This document shows positions 18,904 to 26,492 of a stretch of 64,000 bases of DNA, in pieces (the stretch's first letter is position 1; each line of letters begins with the position of its first letter). The position numbers and the translations under genes were made by a program. The stretch is from assembly GCF_016860525.1 (NCBI RefSeq), contig NZ_BNEA01000015.1, positions 3,782,001-3,846,000 of the forward strand, in the 5' to 3' direction. The DNA comes from Streptomyces rubradiris. GTDB taxonomy: Bacteria; Actinomycetota; Actinomycetes; Streptomycetales; Streptomycetaceae. The notes beneath the pieces are model-generated. The model was not told the DNA's origin, ran no database searches, and saw only the letters and a program-made list of their open reading frames with translations.

Positions 18904-20124
18904 TCAGCGCAGCTCCACGCGCAGCCCCCGCAGTCCCCTCATCACGAAGTTCGGGCGGCGTTCCGGCTCCGCCGCGAGGGCGAGCGTGGGCGCCCGCTCC
19001 AGCAGGGCCGTCAGGGAGGCCGCCAGCTCGATACGGGCCAGGGGCGCGCCGACGCAGTAGTGGATGCCGGCCCCGAAGGAGATGTGCGGGTTCTCCGCGC
19101 GGGCGAGGTCCAGGCGGCCGGGGGCGGCGAAGACGGCCGGGTCGTGGTTGGCGGAGCCGAAGAGCAGGGCGACCTCGCTGCCTCTCGGGATCGTGGTGCC
19201 GCCGATCTCGATGTCGTCCAGGACCCAGCGCTCGAAGAGCTGGAGCGGGGTGTCGTAGCGCAGCAGTTCTTCGATCGCGGACGGCACCAGGGAGTGGTCG
19301 GCGCGCAGGGCCGCGAGCTGCCCGGGGTGGCGGAACAGGGCGTACCAGCCGTTCACCGTGGCGTTGACGGTCGCCTCGTGGCCCGCGTTGAGGAGCAGCA
19401 CCGCCGTGGAGACCAGTTCCTGCTCGGTGAGGCGGTCGCCCTCGTCGTGGGCGGCGATCAGGGCGGAGACCAGGTCCTCGCCGGGCTCGGCGCGGCGGGC
19501 CGCGATCAGCTCCCGGAGGTAGCCGGAGAACTCCACCGACGCCCGCACCGCCCGGGCCGCCGCCTCCTCGGACGGGTTCAGCTCGTACATCCCGCAGATG
19601 TCCGCCGACCACGGCCGCAGCAGGGGCCGGTCCGCCGCGGGGATGCCGAGCAGCTCGGCGATCACCGCGACCGGCAGCGGTTCGGCCACGTCCGTCAGCA
19701 GATCGCCGCCGCCGTTGCCGACCAGGGCGGCCACCAGCTCGTCGGCCAGCGCGTGCGCGTACGGCCTCAGCCGCTGCACCGTGCGCGGGGTGAACGCCTT
19801 CGCCACCAGGCGCCGGATCCGGGTGTGGTCCGGCGGCTCCAGGTCCAGCATCCCGTGGTCGTTGAGGGTGTGGAAGGGCTCGTGCCCGGGCGGGGGCGGG
19901 GTGCGGCCGAACTCCTCGTGCGTGAACCGGTGCAGGTAGGTGCGGCCGAGCCGGCGGTCCCGCAGCAGCGCCGAGACGTCCGCGTGGTGCGGCACCAGCC
20001 ACTGGTCGCTCGGTTCGTACCGGATCACCCGGCCGCGGGCGCGCAGCTCGGCGTAGGCCGGGTAGGGGTCGGCGACGAACGCCGGGTCCCAGGGGTCGAA
20101 GACGTGGTCCGCAGCGGCTGCCAT
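18904..20124 (-). CDS. Cytochrome P450
   Basis: 406 residues, typical bacterial soluble P450. I-helix LLLNAGHEATVNATVNGWYALFRHP has the AGxxT oxygen-activation motif. K-helix EELLRYDTPLQLFERWV has the ExxR motif. The haem loop ISFGAGIHYCVGAPLARIELAASL carries the axial Cys. The N-terminal region HEPFHTLNDHGMLDLEPPDHTRIRRLVAKAFTP contains the expected 'DPPDHTRLR' element. No ferredoxin or reductase gene is adjacent, so redox partners come from elsewhere. The substrate is unknown. Upstream lies a 270-bp minisatellite that separates it from the response-regulator gene. Confidence 0.95.
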   Translation of the reverse strand: MAAAADHVFDPWDPAFVADPYPAYAELRARGRVIRYEPSDQWLVPHHADVSALLRDRRLGRTYLHRFTHEEFGRTPPPPGHEPFHTLNDHGMLDLEPPDHTRIRRLVAKAFTPRTVQRLRPYAHALADELVAALVGNGGGDLLTDVAEPLPVAVIAELLGIPAADRPLLRPWSADICGMYELNPSEEAAARAVRASVEFSGYLRELIAARRAEPGEDLVSALIAAHDEGDRLTEQELVSTAVLLLNAGHEATVNATVNGWYALFRHPGQLAALRADHSLVPSAIEELLRYDTPLQLFERWVLDDIEIGGTTIPRGSEVALLFGSANHDPAVFAAPGRLDLARAENPHISFGAGIHYCVGAPLARIELAASLTALLERAPTLALAAEPERRPNFVMRGLRGLRVELR

Positions 20125-20149
20125 GAACGGACGCTAGCCCGTCCCGCCA

Positions 20150-20419
20150 CGCGTGGCCAGCCTCCACCCGGACCCGGCCCGCGTGGCCAGCCTCAGCCCG
20201 GGCCCAGCCCGCGTGCCCGGCCTCCGCACGGGCCCGGCCCGCGCGGCCAGCCTCAGCCCGGGCCCGGCCCGCGTGCCCAGCCTCCACCCGGGCCCACCCT
20301 GCGTGGCCAGCCTCCACCCGGACCCGGCCCGTGTGCCCGACCTCCACCCGAACCCGGCCCGCGCGGCCAGCCTCAGTCCGAGCCCAGCCCGCGTGCCCGG
20401 CCTCCGCACGGTCCCGCCC
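20150..20419. repeat. Minisatellite: nine tandem 30-bp units
   Basis: Nine head-to-tail imperfect copies of a 30-bp unit resembling CGCGTGGCCAGCCTCCACCC-GGACCCGGCC, filling nearly all of the space between the P450 start (20124) and the response-regulator stop (20424). The unit length is a multiple of three and the array is open in several frames on both strands (for example AGHAGRARVE decapeptides on the minus strand), but no start site or domain supports translation. Confidence 0.9.
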
Positions 20420-20423
20420 GCTG

Positions 20424-21140
20424 TCAGCGGGTGCCGGGACTGTCAGCGGGTGCCGGGGCGGACCACTCCGGACTCGTAGGCACTCCGGACTCGTAGGCGT
20501 AGACCGCGGCCTGCGTACGGTCGCGCAGGCCCAGCTTCACCAGGATTCGGCCCACATGCGTCTTCACGGTCTGCTCGGCCACGACCAGCCGCTCGGCGAT
20601 CTCCGCGTTCGACAGGCCCTGCGCGATCAGCGCCAGCACCTCCGTCTCCCGCTCGGTCAGCTCGCCGACGCGCCGTCTGAGCGGGGTCCGGCCGCCGCCG
20701 TCCAGGCGGGAGAACTCCGCGATGAGCCGCCGGGTGATGCCGGGGGCCAGCAGGGCGTCGCCCGCGGCCACGACCCGGACCGCCTCGGCCAGCTGGTCCG
20801 CGGAGGCGTCCTTGAGCAGGAAGCCGGAGGCGCCCGCCCGCAGCGCGTCGTACACGTACTCGTCCAGGTCGAACGTCGTCAGCACCAGCACCCGTACGCC
20901 GGGGTGGTCCTCGGTGATGCGGCGGGTCGCCTCGATGCCGCCCAGCTCCGGCATCCGGATGTCCATCAGCACCACGTCCGGGGACAGCTCGGCGGTCCGG
21001 GCGATCGCGTCCCGGCCGTCCACCGCCTGCCCGATCACCTCGATGTCGCTCTGGGCGTTGAGCAGCACGGTGAAGCCCTGCCGGACCATCTGCTGGTCGT
21101 CGGCGATCAGGACACGAATGCTGCCGGTACCGCTCGTCAT
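20424..21140 (-). CDS. NarL/LuxR-family response regulator
   Basis: 238 residues. Receiver domain: VLIADDQQMVRQGF (acidic pair), VVLMDIRMPELGGIEATRRI with phospho-acceptor Asp about residue 58, VLVLTTFDLDEYVYDALRAGASGFLLKDA. LuxR-type HTH: LTERETEVLALIAQGLSNAEIAERLVVAEQTVKTHVGRILVKLGLRDRTQAAVYAYE. Its ATG overlaps the histidine-kinase stop by ATGA, so the pair is coupled. The 3' end carries two short DNA duplications (a 17-bp CACTCCGGACTCGTAGG doublet and a TGTCAGCGGGTGCCGGG doublet at 20422 and 20441); the stop lies in one copy, so the C-terminal tail is probably not conserved. Confidence 0.95.
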   Translation of the reverse strand: MTSGTGSIRVLIADDQQMVRQGFTVLLNAQSDIEVIGQAVDGRDAIARTAELSPDVVLMDIRMPELGGIEATRRITEDHPGVRVLVLTTFDLDEYVYDALRAGASGFLLKDASADQLAEAVRVVAAGDALLAPGITRRLIAEFSRLDGGGRTPLRRRVGELTERETEVLALIAQGLSNAEIAERLVVAEQTVKTHVGRILVKLGLRDRTQAAVYAYESGVPTSPEWSAPAPADSPGTR

Positions 21141-22534
21141 GGGGTCTGTTCTCCTGTCGGGCGCTGGTCGGGCGGGTCCGGGACGTCCCCGGGGAGGAAG
21201 GCCGTGACGCTGAAGCCGCCGCCCTCGGTGCCGCCCGCCACGAGACGGCCGCCGAGCATGGCCACGCGCTCCCGCATGCCGAGCAGCCCGTGACCGGCGC
21301 CCGGGGACGGCGGGACGGGGTGCCGGGGCGGGGAGTTGTCCACCTTCAGCCGCAGACCGTCCGGGAGGTGCCCGACCTCGACCCGCACCCGGGACCCGGG
21401 CGCGTGCCGCAGGGCGTTGCTCAGCGCCTCCTGCACGATCCGGTACGCCGACAGCTCAACGCCCGGCGCGTAGGGCCGTGCGCCGCCCACGACCTCGGCG
21501 GTCACGTCCAGTCCCGCCGCGCGGGTGTTCTCGATCAGCGCGCCGAGCCGGTCCAGCGTGGGCTGGGGGGCGTCCGGGGCCGCTCCGGTGCCGGGGGCAC
21601 CCAGCCCGTAGGGGTCCTCGGGGTTCTCGGGGTGCTCGGACCGCAGCACCCCGAGGACCCGGCGCAGCTCGGTCAGCGCCTCCAGCGCGTTGGCGCGGAT
21701 GCCGGAGAGGTTCTCCAGCAGCTCCGGGGAGGGGTTCTCCACCAGGTGCGGGGCGACCTGGGCCTGGATGGAGATCACCGACATGTGGTGGGCGACCACG
21801 TCGTGCAGCTCCCGGGCGATCCGGCTGCGCTCCTCCAGCAGGGTGCGGCGGGCCCGCTCCTCCACGCTGATCGTCGTCTGCTGGACCAGTTCGCTACGGG
21901 CCTCCTGACGGCTGCGCAGGGCGGCGCCGGTGACGGCCATGACGGCGCACAGGGCCACCGTCAGCGTGCCGGTGCCGGAGTAGTGGCCCGCCGCCAGGCC
22001 GCCCTGGACAACCCAGGTCACCGCCGTGGTCACGGCGAGCGCGGCCACCACACCACCCAGCCGGACACGCAGGGCGAGCAGCAGGAAGACCGCCATGTGG
22101 GCGATCACCGTGGGCGTGGTCCAGGGCCAGTTGGTGCCGGGGCCGTCGGGCGGGAGGGCGGCGAGGTGGGGGCGGGCGAGCAGGGCGGTGGCGGTGGCGG
22201 CGGTCAGGGACAGCGCCCAGGCGGGCAGCGGGCGCCAGCCGGCCAGGAGGAGGGCGGCGGCCTGGAGGGCGGTGGTGGTGAGGGCGAGGGGGAAGGCGAT
22301 GCCGTAGGAGTCGGAGACCTCGGCGCCGCCGCCCACGGCGATGGCCAGCGCGATCCAGCCGAGCAGGAAGTAGGTGAGCAGGCGGGCCCAGCGGTACCGG
22401 GAGTAGGGGGGCGAGTGACGGACGGGGGCCTCGCCCAGCCAGACCCGCAGGAGGGCGGTGGTGCGGGGCGGGGTACGAGGGCCCTCGGCGGGGGTGGTGG
22501 GGTCCTCGGGCTGCACGGGGTCAACCTTAGGCAT
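21137..22534 (-). CDS. NarX-type sensor histidine kinase
   Basis: 465 residues. The N-terminal membrane region has about five or six helices (LLTYFLLGWIALAIAVGGG, IAFPLALTTTALQAAALLLAGW, WALSLTAATATALLA, VIAHMAVFLLLALRV, VAALAVTTAVTWVV, LTVALCAVMAVTGAAL). The dimerisation box is LLEERSRIARELHDVVAHHMSVI (phospho-His in ELHD), followed by HATPase motifs ALSNALRHAPGSRVRVEV and GHGLLGMRERVAMLGGRL. Overlaps the acyltransferase gene by 8 bp upstream and the response regulator by 4 bp downstream, so it is the third gene of a four-gene operon. With no large extracellular loop, it probably senses a membrane or envelope state. Confidence 0.95.
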   Translation of the reverse strand: MPKVDPVQPEDPTTPAEGPRTPPRTTALLRVWLGEAPVRHSPPYSRYRWARLLTYFLLGWIALAIAVGGGAEVSDSYGIAFPLALTTTALQAAALLLAGWRPLPAWALSLTAATATALLARPHLAALPPDGPGTNWPWTTPTVIAHMAVFLLLALRVRLGGVVAALAVTTAVTWVVQGGLAAGHYSGTGTLTVALCAVMAVTGAALRSRQEARSELVQQTTISVEERARRTLLEERSRIARELHDVVAHHMSVISIQAQVAPHLVENPSPELLENLSGIRANALEALTELRRVLGVLRSEHPENPEDPYGLGAPGTGAAPDAPQPTLDRLGALIENTRAAGLDVTAEVVGGARPYAPGVELSAYRIVQEALSNALRHAPGSRVRVEVGHLPDGLRLKVDNSPPRHPVPPSPGAGHGLLGMRERVAMLGGRLVAGGTEGGGFSVTAFLPGDVPDPPDQRPTGEQTP

Positions 22535-23807
22535 GGTGCGGGGACTTCGTCGGCGGCAGATGGCGGTGGACGATCCGGGACGAACGGCGGCGCGTGCGGC
22601 GCGGGCCCCGCTCGCGGTGGCGGAAGGCCGCCAGGCACAGGGCCAGCGCCACGGCGAACACGGGCAGCCAGGCCAGCCGGTACGCCACCCAGAGCGGGGA
22701 ATCGGGCGCCGTGTGCAGACCGGGCAGGCGGCCGGCCGCGAGCCCGGTGGCGGTGGTGGCCATCATCGCCGTCTGGTGCCACAGGAAGACCGTCATCGCC
22801 GAGAGGTTGACCAGGGCCACCGCCGCCCAGACCAGGGGGCGGGCCGCCGCCCGGCGCAGCCGGTCGCGCAGCAGCAGCGCCAGCCCGCACTGGGCCAGGC
22901 CGAACGTGACGGCCGCCAGGGTCGGCGGGTTCAGGTTGGAGACCGCGTCGCCGGGGACGCCGACCATGGACGCCGGGTAGCCGGCGCAGCCGATGAGGAG
23001 CGCCGTGGCCGCCGTACCGCCGAGCAGCAGGGCCCGGGCCGAACGGCGGCTGCGCAGCTCGCCCCGGGCCCAGGCCGCGCCCAGGGTGTAGGGCACCAGC
23101 CAGCCGGCGGCCAGGTTGGTCCAGCCGAGCCAGGACGGGCCGAGGTGCAGGCCGAAGCGGAGCAGGTCCACGTGCAGGACCACGGCGAGCGGCCAGAGGG
23201 GGTTGAGCCGGGCGACGAGCGGGGTGGCGGCCGTCAGCGCGGCGAACACCACCAGGAACCACAGCGGGGACAGCGCGAGTTTCACCAGGCTGTGGACAGT
23301 GGCCAAGGGCGTGCCGCTGAGCAGCAGGGCGGCGGCGGTCACTGTCCACAGGGCCAGCAGGGCGGTGACCGGGCGGAGCAGCCGGGCCGTGCGGGCGCGC
23401 AGCCAGCGACCGTAGGAGTCCCCCCGGCCCTGGGCGGTGGCCAGACTGCGGGTCGCCACATGGCCGCCGACCAGGAAGAACACGGCCAGGGTCTGGAACA
23501 GCCAGGAGAGCGGGGCCAGCCAGGGCTGGTGGCGCAGCGGGCTCTCGGTGTGCAGGGCGCCGTCCTGTGCGACCAGGGCGGTGACCAGCCAGTGGCCGAG
23601 GACGACACCGAGGATCGCGAGGGCCCGTAGCGCGTCGACCGCGCGGTCCCGGGAGGCGGGAGTGGCGGCGTCCAGGCGCCGGGCGCCCCGGCGGAGGGTG
23701 GCGAGGCCGAAGGCGGCCGGGCCGAAGGCGGCCGGGACGCGGGTGCGCCGGCGAAGGGCGTCCAGGGGGCGGCGCGGAGCGTGGGCCCCGGGGGTCTGCT
23801 CAGGCAC
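22527..23807 (-). CDS. Acyltransferase 3 family membrane protein
   Basis: 426 residues with about ten membrane helices. The family signature is near the N-terminus: VDALRALAILGVVLGHWLVTALVA (catalytic-type His in GHW), then LSWLFQTLAVFFLVGGHVATRSL and WLRARTARLLRPV. Such proteins O-acylate surface sugars or lipids, or act as uncharacterised membrane acyltransferases. The first 50 residues are cytoplasmic and Arg/Ala-rich. It overlaps both neighbours by 8 bp (hydrolase upstream, histidine kinase downstream), so one transcript carries all four genes. A link between the two-component system and envelope acylation is inferred. Confidence 0.88.
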   Translation of the reverse strand: MPEQTPGAHAPRRPLDALRRRTRVPAAFGPAAFGLATLRRGARRLDAATPASRDRAVDALRALAILGVVLGHWLVTALVAQDGALHTESPLRHQPWLAPLSWLFQTLAVFFLVGGHVATRSLATAQGRGDSYGRWLRARTARLLRPVTALLALWTVTAAALLLSGTPLATVHSLVKLALSPLWFLVVFAALTAATPLVARLNPLWPLAVVLHVDLLRFGLHLGPSWLGWTNLAAGWLVPYTLGAAWARGELRSRRSARALLLGGTAATALLIGCAGYPASMVGVPGDAVSNLNPPTLAAVTFGLAQCGLALLLRDRLRRAAARPLVWAAVALVNLSAMTVFLWHQTAMMATTATGLAAGRLPGLHTAPDSPLWVAYRLAWLPVFAVALALCLAAFRHRERGPRRTRRRSSRIVHRHLPPTKSPHHA

Positions 23808-25182
23808 GGGTCACCTCCGAGGTCTCGCCGAGGGCGATCCGGGCCAGGTTGGCGAGCGAGGCCGAGCCCGGGGTGAAGTAGCCGCTGTGGTCGGCGCCGG
23901 CCGCGTCGAAGACCCGGGCGCCGAAGGCGGCGGAGACGGGGTCGGTGCCGAAGCCGACGGTGACGCCGGTGCCGAGCAGGCCGGTCCGGACGTGGGGGAC
24001 GTGCGCCACCCAGTCGGCGGCGCCGCGGGCCGCCCAGACGCGGGCGCGGGTGTGCAGGGCGGTGGCCGAGCCGGCGCCGGTGCCGGGGCTGCCGATCAGG
24101 GCGATGTCGTCGGCGGCGAGGCCGGGGGCGGCCCGGCCGCAGACCACGGAGCCGTAGGAGTGGCACAGGAGGGTGAGGTGGGCGCCGGCGGGCGCGGCGG
24201 TGCGCAGGTCGCGGACGAAGGCGCGCAGGCGCGGGGCGGCTTCGTCGGCGCGGGCGGTCGTGGTGACGGTGGTGCTGACCGTGGCCGGGGTCTCGTAGCC
24301 GAGCCAGGCTATGACGGCGACCGCGTTTCCGGGCGTACGGCTTTCACCGGGGCGGTGGGTGAGGGCCGCGTACAGGGACGCGGCGGCGCGGTGGAAGCGG
24401 GGGTAGGTGTCGAGGGTGGTGTCCGAGCCGGGGACCAGTACGGCGATGTGACGGGCGTGGGCCAAGTCGCCCATGACCTCCGTGACTTGTCCGTTTCCCC
24501 GGCCGTCGAAAGCGAGGAGGTGACGGGAGGGGGCGGCGAGGGCACGGTCGGCCGCGGCGCGGTGGGTATCACCGTGCGCGGCGGCCATGCGGGCGGCCTC
24601 GCCGGCGTTCTTCCGGTTCGCCTCGTAGGCGGCGGGGAGGGCGGCGGGGGTGAGGGGGGTGGTGAGGGCCGCGGGGGGCGGAGCGGGAACGGTGGGGCGG
24701 GCCGCGCCTGCGAGGGGGAGGACTATGGCGGCGGTCAGGAGGGCGGGGAGCAGGAGACGGAGAAGGGCACGGCGGAGGGGCTGGGGGTGCCGGTGGGGGT
24801 TACGGTGCGGGTGCGGGTGGCCCCCATGGGGGGCGTTCGCCGTCGGCGGCTGCGGGTGCGCCGCGGGAGAGGTACCCATCCGGACCACTCGCGCGGCAAT
24901 CGTCGTCGGATGCGGGTGACCCCCATGACGAGCATTCGCCGTCGGCGGCTGCGGGCGCGTCGTGGGCTTGTCCTCCGGCCGCGCCGACCGTGCGGGGGTC
25001 GGTGCCGGGCGCGGAACGCCCTCATGGGGCCCCATCACCACCGGCGGCCGCGGCAACAACGCGGGCTCGCCCTCCCCACGCACCGACCCCGCGGCAATGG
25101 ACACCGGACGCGGGACACCCTCGTACGGCGCCACCACCGTCGGCAGCTGCGGGAGCGTCGTGGGTCGCGGGTGGGCCCCCAT
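23800..25182 (-). CDS. Alpha/beta hydrolase (DUF1023-like) with long repeat-rich N-terminus
   Basis: 460 residues from ATG at 25182, supported by AAGGAAG five bases upstream; ATG at 24879 is an alternative. Residues 1-135 are low complexity and contain an internal duplication (PQPPTANA-HGGHPHP twice, GVPRP twice). A signal-anchor helix follows (LLRLLLPALLTAAIVLPLAGAA, about 140-165). The catalytic domain matches DUF1023: IAVLVPGSDTTLDTYPRF, VIAWLGYETP, LTLLCHSYGSVVCGRAAPGLAADDIALIGSPGTG (nucleophile in CHSYGS) and ADHSGYFTPGSASLANLA (His). Probably membrane-anchored with the hydrolase domain outside the cytoplasm. First gene of the operon with acyltransferase and two-component genes. Confidence 0.85.
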   Translation of the reverse strand: MGAHPRPTTLPQLPTVVAPYEGVPRPVSIAAGSVRGEGEPALLPRPPVVMGPHEGVPRPAPTPARSARPEDKPTTRPQPPTANARHGGHPHPTTIAARVVRMGTSPAAHPQPPTANAPHGGHPHPHRNPHRHPQPLRRALLRLLLPALLTAAIVLPLAGAARPTVPAPPPAALTTPLTPAALPAAYEANRKNAGEAARMAAAHGDTHRAAADRALAAPSRHLLAFDGRGNGQVTEVMGDLAHARHIAVLVPGSDTTLDTYPRFHRAAASLYAALTHRPGESRTPGNAVAVIAWLGYETPATVSTTVTTTARADEAAPRLRAFVRDLRTAAPAGAHLTLLCHSYGSVVCGRAAPGLAADDIALIGSPGTGAGSATALHTRARVWAARGAADWVAHVPHVRTGLLGTGVTVGFGTDPVSAAFGARVFDAAGADHSGYFTPGSASLANLARIALGETSEVTRA

Positions 25183-25306
25183 GGTGGCTTCCTTTCCGGT
25201 CGCCCGGCCGTCGGGCTTGACTGGGAAGGAAATTACGGATCGGGGGGTGTCGTCGGCGTCCCGCCAGGGAGCTGTTGTGGCGCGTAGCTCTCAGGTACTA
25301 CGGGTA

Positions 25307-26251
25307 TCACCAGGCCAGTTGGGCGATCTCCTCCGCCACCACCGCGCAGGCGTCCGCCGCCGGGTCGATCAGCGGGAAGTGGCCCACGTCCTCCAGCAGC
25401 GTCAGCCCGACCACCTCCCCCGCCTTCGCCGCCGCGTCCGCGTACGACTCGGCCACCTGATGCGGCACCGTGACATCGGCCCGCCCCTGCACCAGCGTCG
25501 TGGCGATACCCGTCGGCAGCAGCCGCGCCGGATCCGCGTACCGGCAGCGCTCGGCGAACACCCCCTGCCCACCCAGCAGTTGCCGCGCCGCGTGGTCGCA
25601 CACCTCCAGCTTCTCCGCCACCTGGAAGTCCGCGATCGGCGCCAGCGCGACGACACCGCGCAGCGGCGCCGGGCGGTCGGTACGCCATGGCGCGTCCGCC
25701 GGGAGCACATGCCGGGCCGCCGCCCACAGCGCCAGGTGGCCGCCCGCCGAGTGCCCGGTCAGCACCGTACGGCCGGTGTCCGCCTGCGGAACCACCTCGC
25801 CGGCCAGCGCGGGCAGGGCGTCCAGGGCCGCCGCGACATCGTCGAACGTGTCGGGCCAGCGGCCGGCGGGAGGCACGCTCCCCGCGCTCCCCTCACCGGC
25901 CGCACCGGCAGCACCACCACCGGCACCGCCCACCCCCTCCCCGCCTTCCTCGCCGCCCCTGCGGTACTCGACGTTGGCCACCACGAACCCCCTACGGGCC
26001 AAATAGGCCGCGAACGGGGTGACATGACGGCGGTCGTAGCGCGCTCGCCAGGCACCGCCGTGCAGGAGGACGACCAGCGGGGCGTGGGCCGCGGGGGCGG
26101 TGGCGTCCGGGCCGGGGCGGGGGACGTAGAAGTCGATCACCTGGTCGGGGAGGTCGCCGTACGCGGCCGTGGCATCGGGGTCGACCGGCGGGTGCGAGAA
26201 GGCCGACTCCTCTTCGGCGGCGGCGCGGGCTGCTGCGGCGTCGTCCGGCAT
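25307..26251 (-). CDS. Alpha/beta hydrolase, probable kynurenine formamidase
   Basis: 314 residues. Esterase/formamidase motifs: VVLLHGGAWRARYDRRHVTPFAAYLARRGFVVANVEYRRG (HGGxW oxyanion loop), TVLTGHSAGGHLALWAAARH (GxSxG), VQGRADVTVPHQVAESY (Asp), LLEDVGHFPLIDP (His). HGGxW plus GHSAGGH is the pattern of eukaryotic-type arylformamidase, which hydrolyses N-formylkynurenine. The neighbours kynureninase and tryptophan 2,3-dioxygenase on the same strand make this the missing middle step (inference; bacterial KynB is a different, metal-dependent fold). A Gly/Ala-rich insertion (about residues 100-125) is unusual. It starts 241 bp downstream of kynU. Confidence 0.82.
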   Translation of the reverse strand: MPDDAAAARAAAEEESAFSHPPVDPDATAAYGDLPDQVIDFYVPRPGPDATAPAAHAPLVVLLHGGAWRARYDRRHVTPFAAYLARRGFVVANVEYRRGGEEGGEGVGGAGGGAAGAAGEGSAGSVPPAGRWPDTFDDVAAALDALPALAGEVVPQADTGRTVLTGHSAGGHLALWAAARHVLPADAPWRTDRPAPLRGVVALAPIADFQVAEKLEVCDHAARQLLGGQGVFAERCRYADPARLLPTGIATTLVQGRADVTVPHQVAESYADAAAKAGEVVGLTLLEDVGHFPLIDPAADACAVVAEEIAQLAW

Positions 26252-26440
26252 GCTCCAACCTCTCAGCTACGGAACGGGGATGGCGGACCAGGTGGGAAAC
26301 GGCCGTCGGCCGGGACGGTACCAGGCCGGTGACGTGCGGGGACACGGGCATTTCCCGCACGTCGAGGGGAAGCGGAGCGCGAAGCTGACGGGAACCCGTC
26401 CGGCCCCCGCCTCCCCCTCACGCCCGCACCCGGACCCGGG

Positions 26441-26488
26441 CCCGAATCCGAACCTGAACCCGAACCCGAACCTGAACCCGAACCCGAA
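26441..26488. repeat. CCCGAA hexamer repeat, eight units
   Basis: CCCGAA TCCGAA CCTGAA CCCGAA CCCGAA CCTGAA CCCGAA CCCGAA, ending 5 bp before the kynureninase stop codon, in the gap between kynU and the hydrolase gene. Internal higher-order period of 18 bp. No other feature was seen in 26252-26492. Confidence 0.85.
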
Positions 26489-26492
26489 CCCC

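Noticed and set aside
20134..20409. A decapeptide-repeat protein (AGHAGRARVE type) from the minisatellite
   Set aside because: Several frames are open on both strands because the unit is a multiple of 3; no ribosome site or domain.
20150..20419. CRISPR array
   Set aside because: The 30-bp units are directly adjacent with no unique spacers and no cas genes.
26441..26488. Telomere-like hexamer repeat marking a chromosome end
   Set aside because: Streptomyces telomeres are palindromic, not hexameric, and this lies between core genes.
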